Shown piece after piece: positions 6,166-6,601 of a stretch of 6,601 nucleotides of DNA. Below the pieces are notes generated by a model. It searched no databases and was not told where the DNA came from. It saw only the letters and a program-made list of their open reading frames with translations. Where the stretch lies: positions 1 to 6,601 of the forward strand of contig CACVAR010000145.1 of assembly GCA_902727905.1 (NCBI GenBank), read 5' to 3'. The translations under genes and the position numbers were made by a program. Origin of the DNA: an uncultured Sulfurovum sp. (GTDB lineage Bacteria > Campylobacterota > Campylobacteria > Campylobacterales > Sulfurovaceae). Every line of letters begins with the position of its first letter. Position 1 is the first letter of the stretch.

Positions 6166-6601
6166 ATGAAAAACATTAATAATATATTAATAGTTGATGA
6201 TGAACAACTCAATTTAGAAATCCTAAGAATTTCATTAGAAGAATTAGATAATGTTGAAATATTTTCAGCACTCAATGGCGCAAAGGCACTACAGGAAGTG
6301 AAAAATGTAGCCATAGATTTAATCATATTAGATCTCTCAATGCCTGAGATGGATGGATTAGAAGTTTTAAGTATCTTAAAAGATGATGAAGTACTTCGTT
6401 ACATTCCTGTTATTGTTGTAACAGCAAAAACAGAAGACCGATATAAAGCATTAGAAATGGGAGCTGAAGACTTTCTTTCAAAACCTATTGATGTTGTGGA
6501 GTTAAGATTTAAAGTAAGTAACCTTTTAAAATTAAAAAAATTTAATGACCTACAACAACACTTTAACCAACGACTGGAAGAAGAAGTTGCTAAAAAAGAG
6601 A
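6166..6601 (+). CDS. Response regulator receiver protein (3' end outside window)
   Basis: This is an N-terminal receiver (CheY-like) domain, complete within the window. ILIVDDE supplies the acidic pair at residues 11-12, LDLSMPEMDGLEVL the phospho-acceptor Asp56, VVTAKTED the conserved Thr86 and FLSKPID the conserved Lys106. After the domain, from about residue 122, the chain becomes a charged helical segment (LLKLKKFNDLQQHF, then LEEEVAKKE) that looks like a coiled-coil linker. The gene runs off the window at codon 145, so the output domain is unseen; a histidine kinase, GGDEF or HD-GYP module would each fit. The start is fixed because an in-frame TAA at 6160-6162 lies just upstream of the ATG. 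The ribosome site is weak (AAGAAAG, 6151-6157). The gene is divergent from the lipoprotein operon. Receiver assignment is certain; output is unknown. Confidence 0.92.
   Translation, partial: MKNINNILIVDDEQLNLEILRISLEELDNVEIFSALNGAKALQEVKNVAIDLIILDLSMPEMDGLEVLSILKDDEVLRYIPVIVVTAKTEDRYKALEMGAEDFLSKPIDVVELRFKVSNLLKLKKFNDLQQHFNQRLEEEVAKKE

Noticed and set aside
6144..6326. 60-residue minus-strand open frame
   Set aside because: Antisense to the start of a clear receiver domain with all key residues in place.

Overview
The window is AT-rich, with short intergenic gaps, AAGGA-type ribosome binding sites and TATAAT -10 boxes that have no clear -35 element. It carries a LytTR regulator, a receiver-domain regulator and a DUF1501/DUF1800 secreted-protein pair joined to 'GWNL...GYW' surface modules. 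Together these suggest a free-living Campylobacterota (epsilonproteobacterial) chromosome of the Sulfurimonas/Sulfurovum/Arcobacter kind. That assignment rests on style and protein flavour, not on a marker gene.

Layout. (1) Positions 1-587, plus strand: the 3' part of a LytTR response regulator whose beginning lies outside the window. (2) Positions 590-997, minus strand, tail to tail with it: a YciA-type acyl-CoA thioesterase interrupted by one in-frame TAA at 737-739. Everything on both sides of that stop reads as a normal family member. (3) Positions 998-1158: a short gap holding the thioesterase promoter region, a 12-bp palindrome and a weak terminator for the operon that follows. (4) Positions 1159-5954, minus strand: a compact three-gene operon, read from high to low coordinates. 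It encodes a serine/asparagine/acid-rich lipoprotein with a 60-residue tandem repeat, a large Sec-exported divergent DUF1800 protein with two GWNL modules, and a Tat-exported DUF1501 protein. The gaps between these genes are 11 and 3 bp. (5) Positions 5961-6165: a very AT-rich divergent promoter region. (6) Position 6166 to the window end, plus strand: the N-terminal receiver domain of a response regulator that continues beyond the window.

The most interesting part is the three-gene operon. DUF1501/DUF1800 pairs are a recurrent but functionally poorly defined envelope pair. Here the pair comes with a repeat lipoprotein that ends in the same roughly 90-residue beta-rich domain found in the middle of the DUF1800 protein. 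This suggests one envelope-associated assembly: a lipid-anchored acidic stalk, a large DUF1800 partner and a folded, Tat-exported alkaline-phosphatase-superfamily-like protein. The assembly is an inference; the gene order, the shared domain and the export signals are visible in the sequence.
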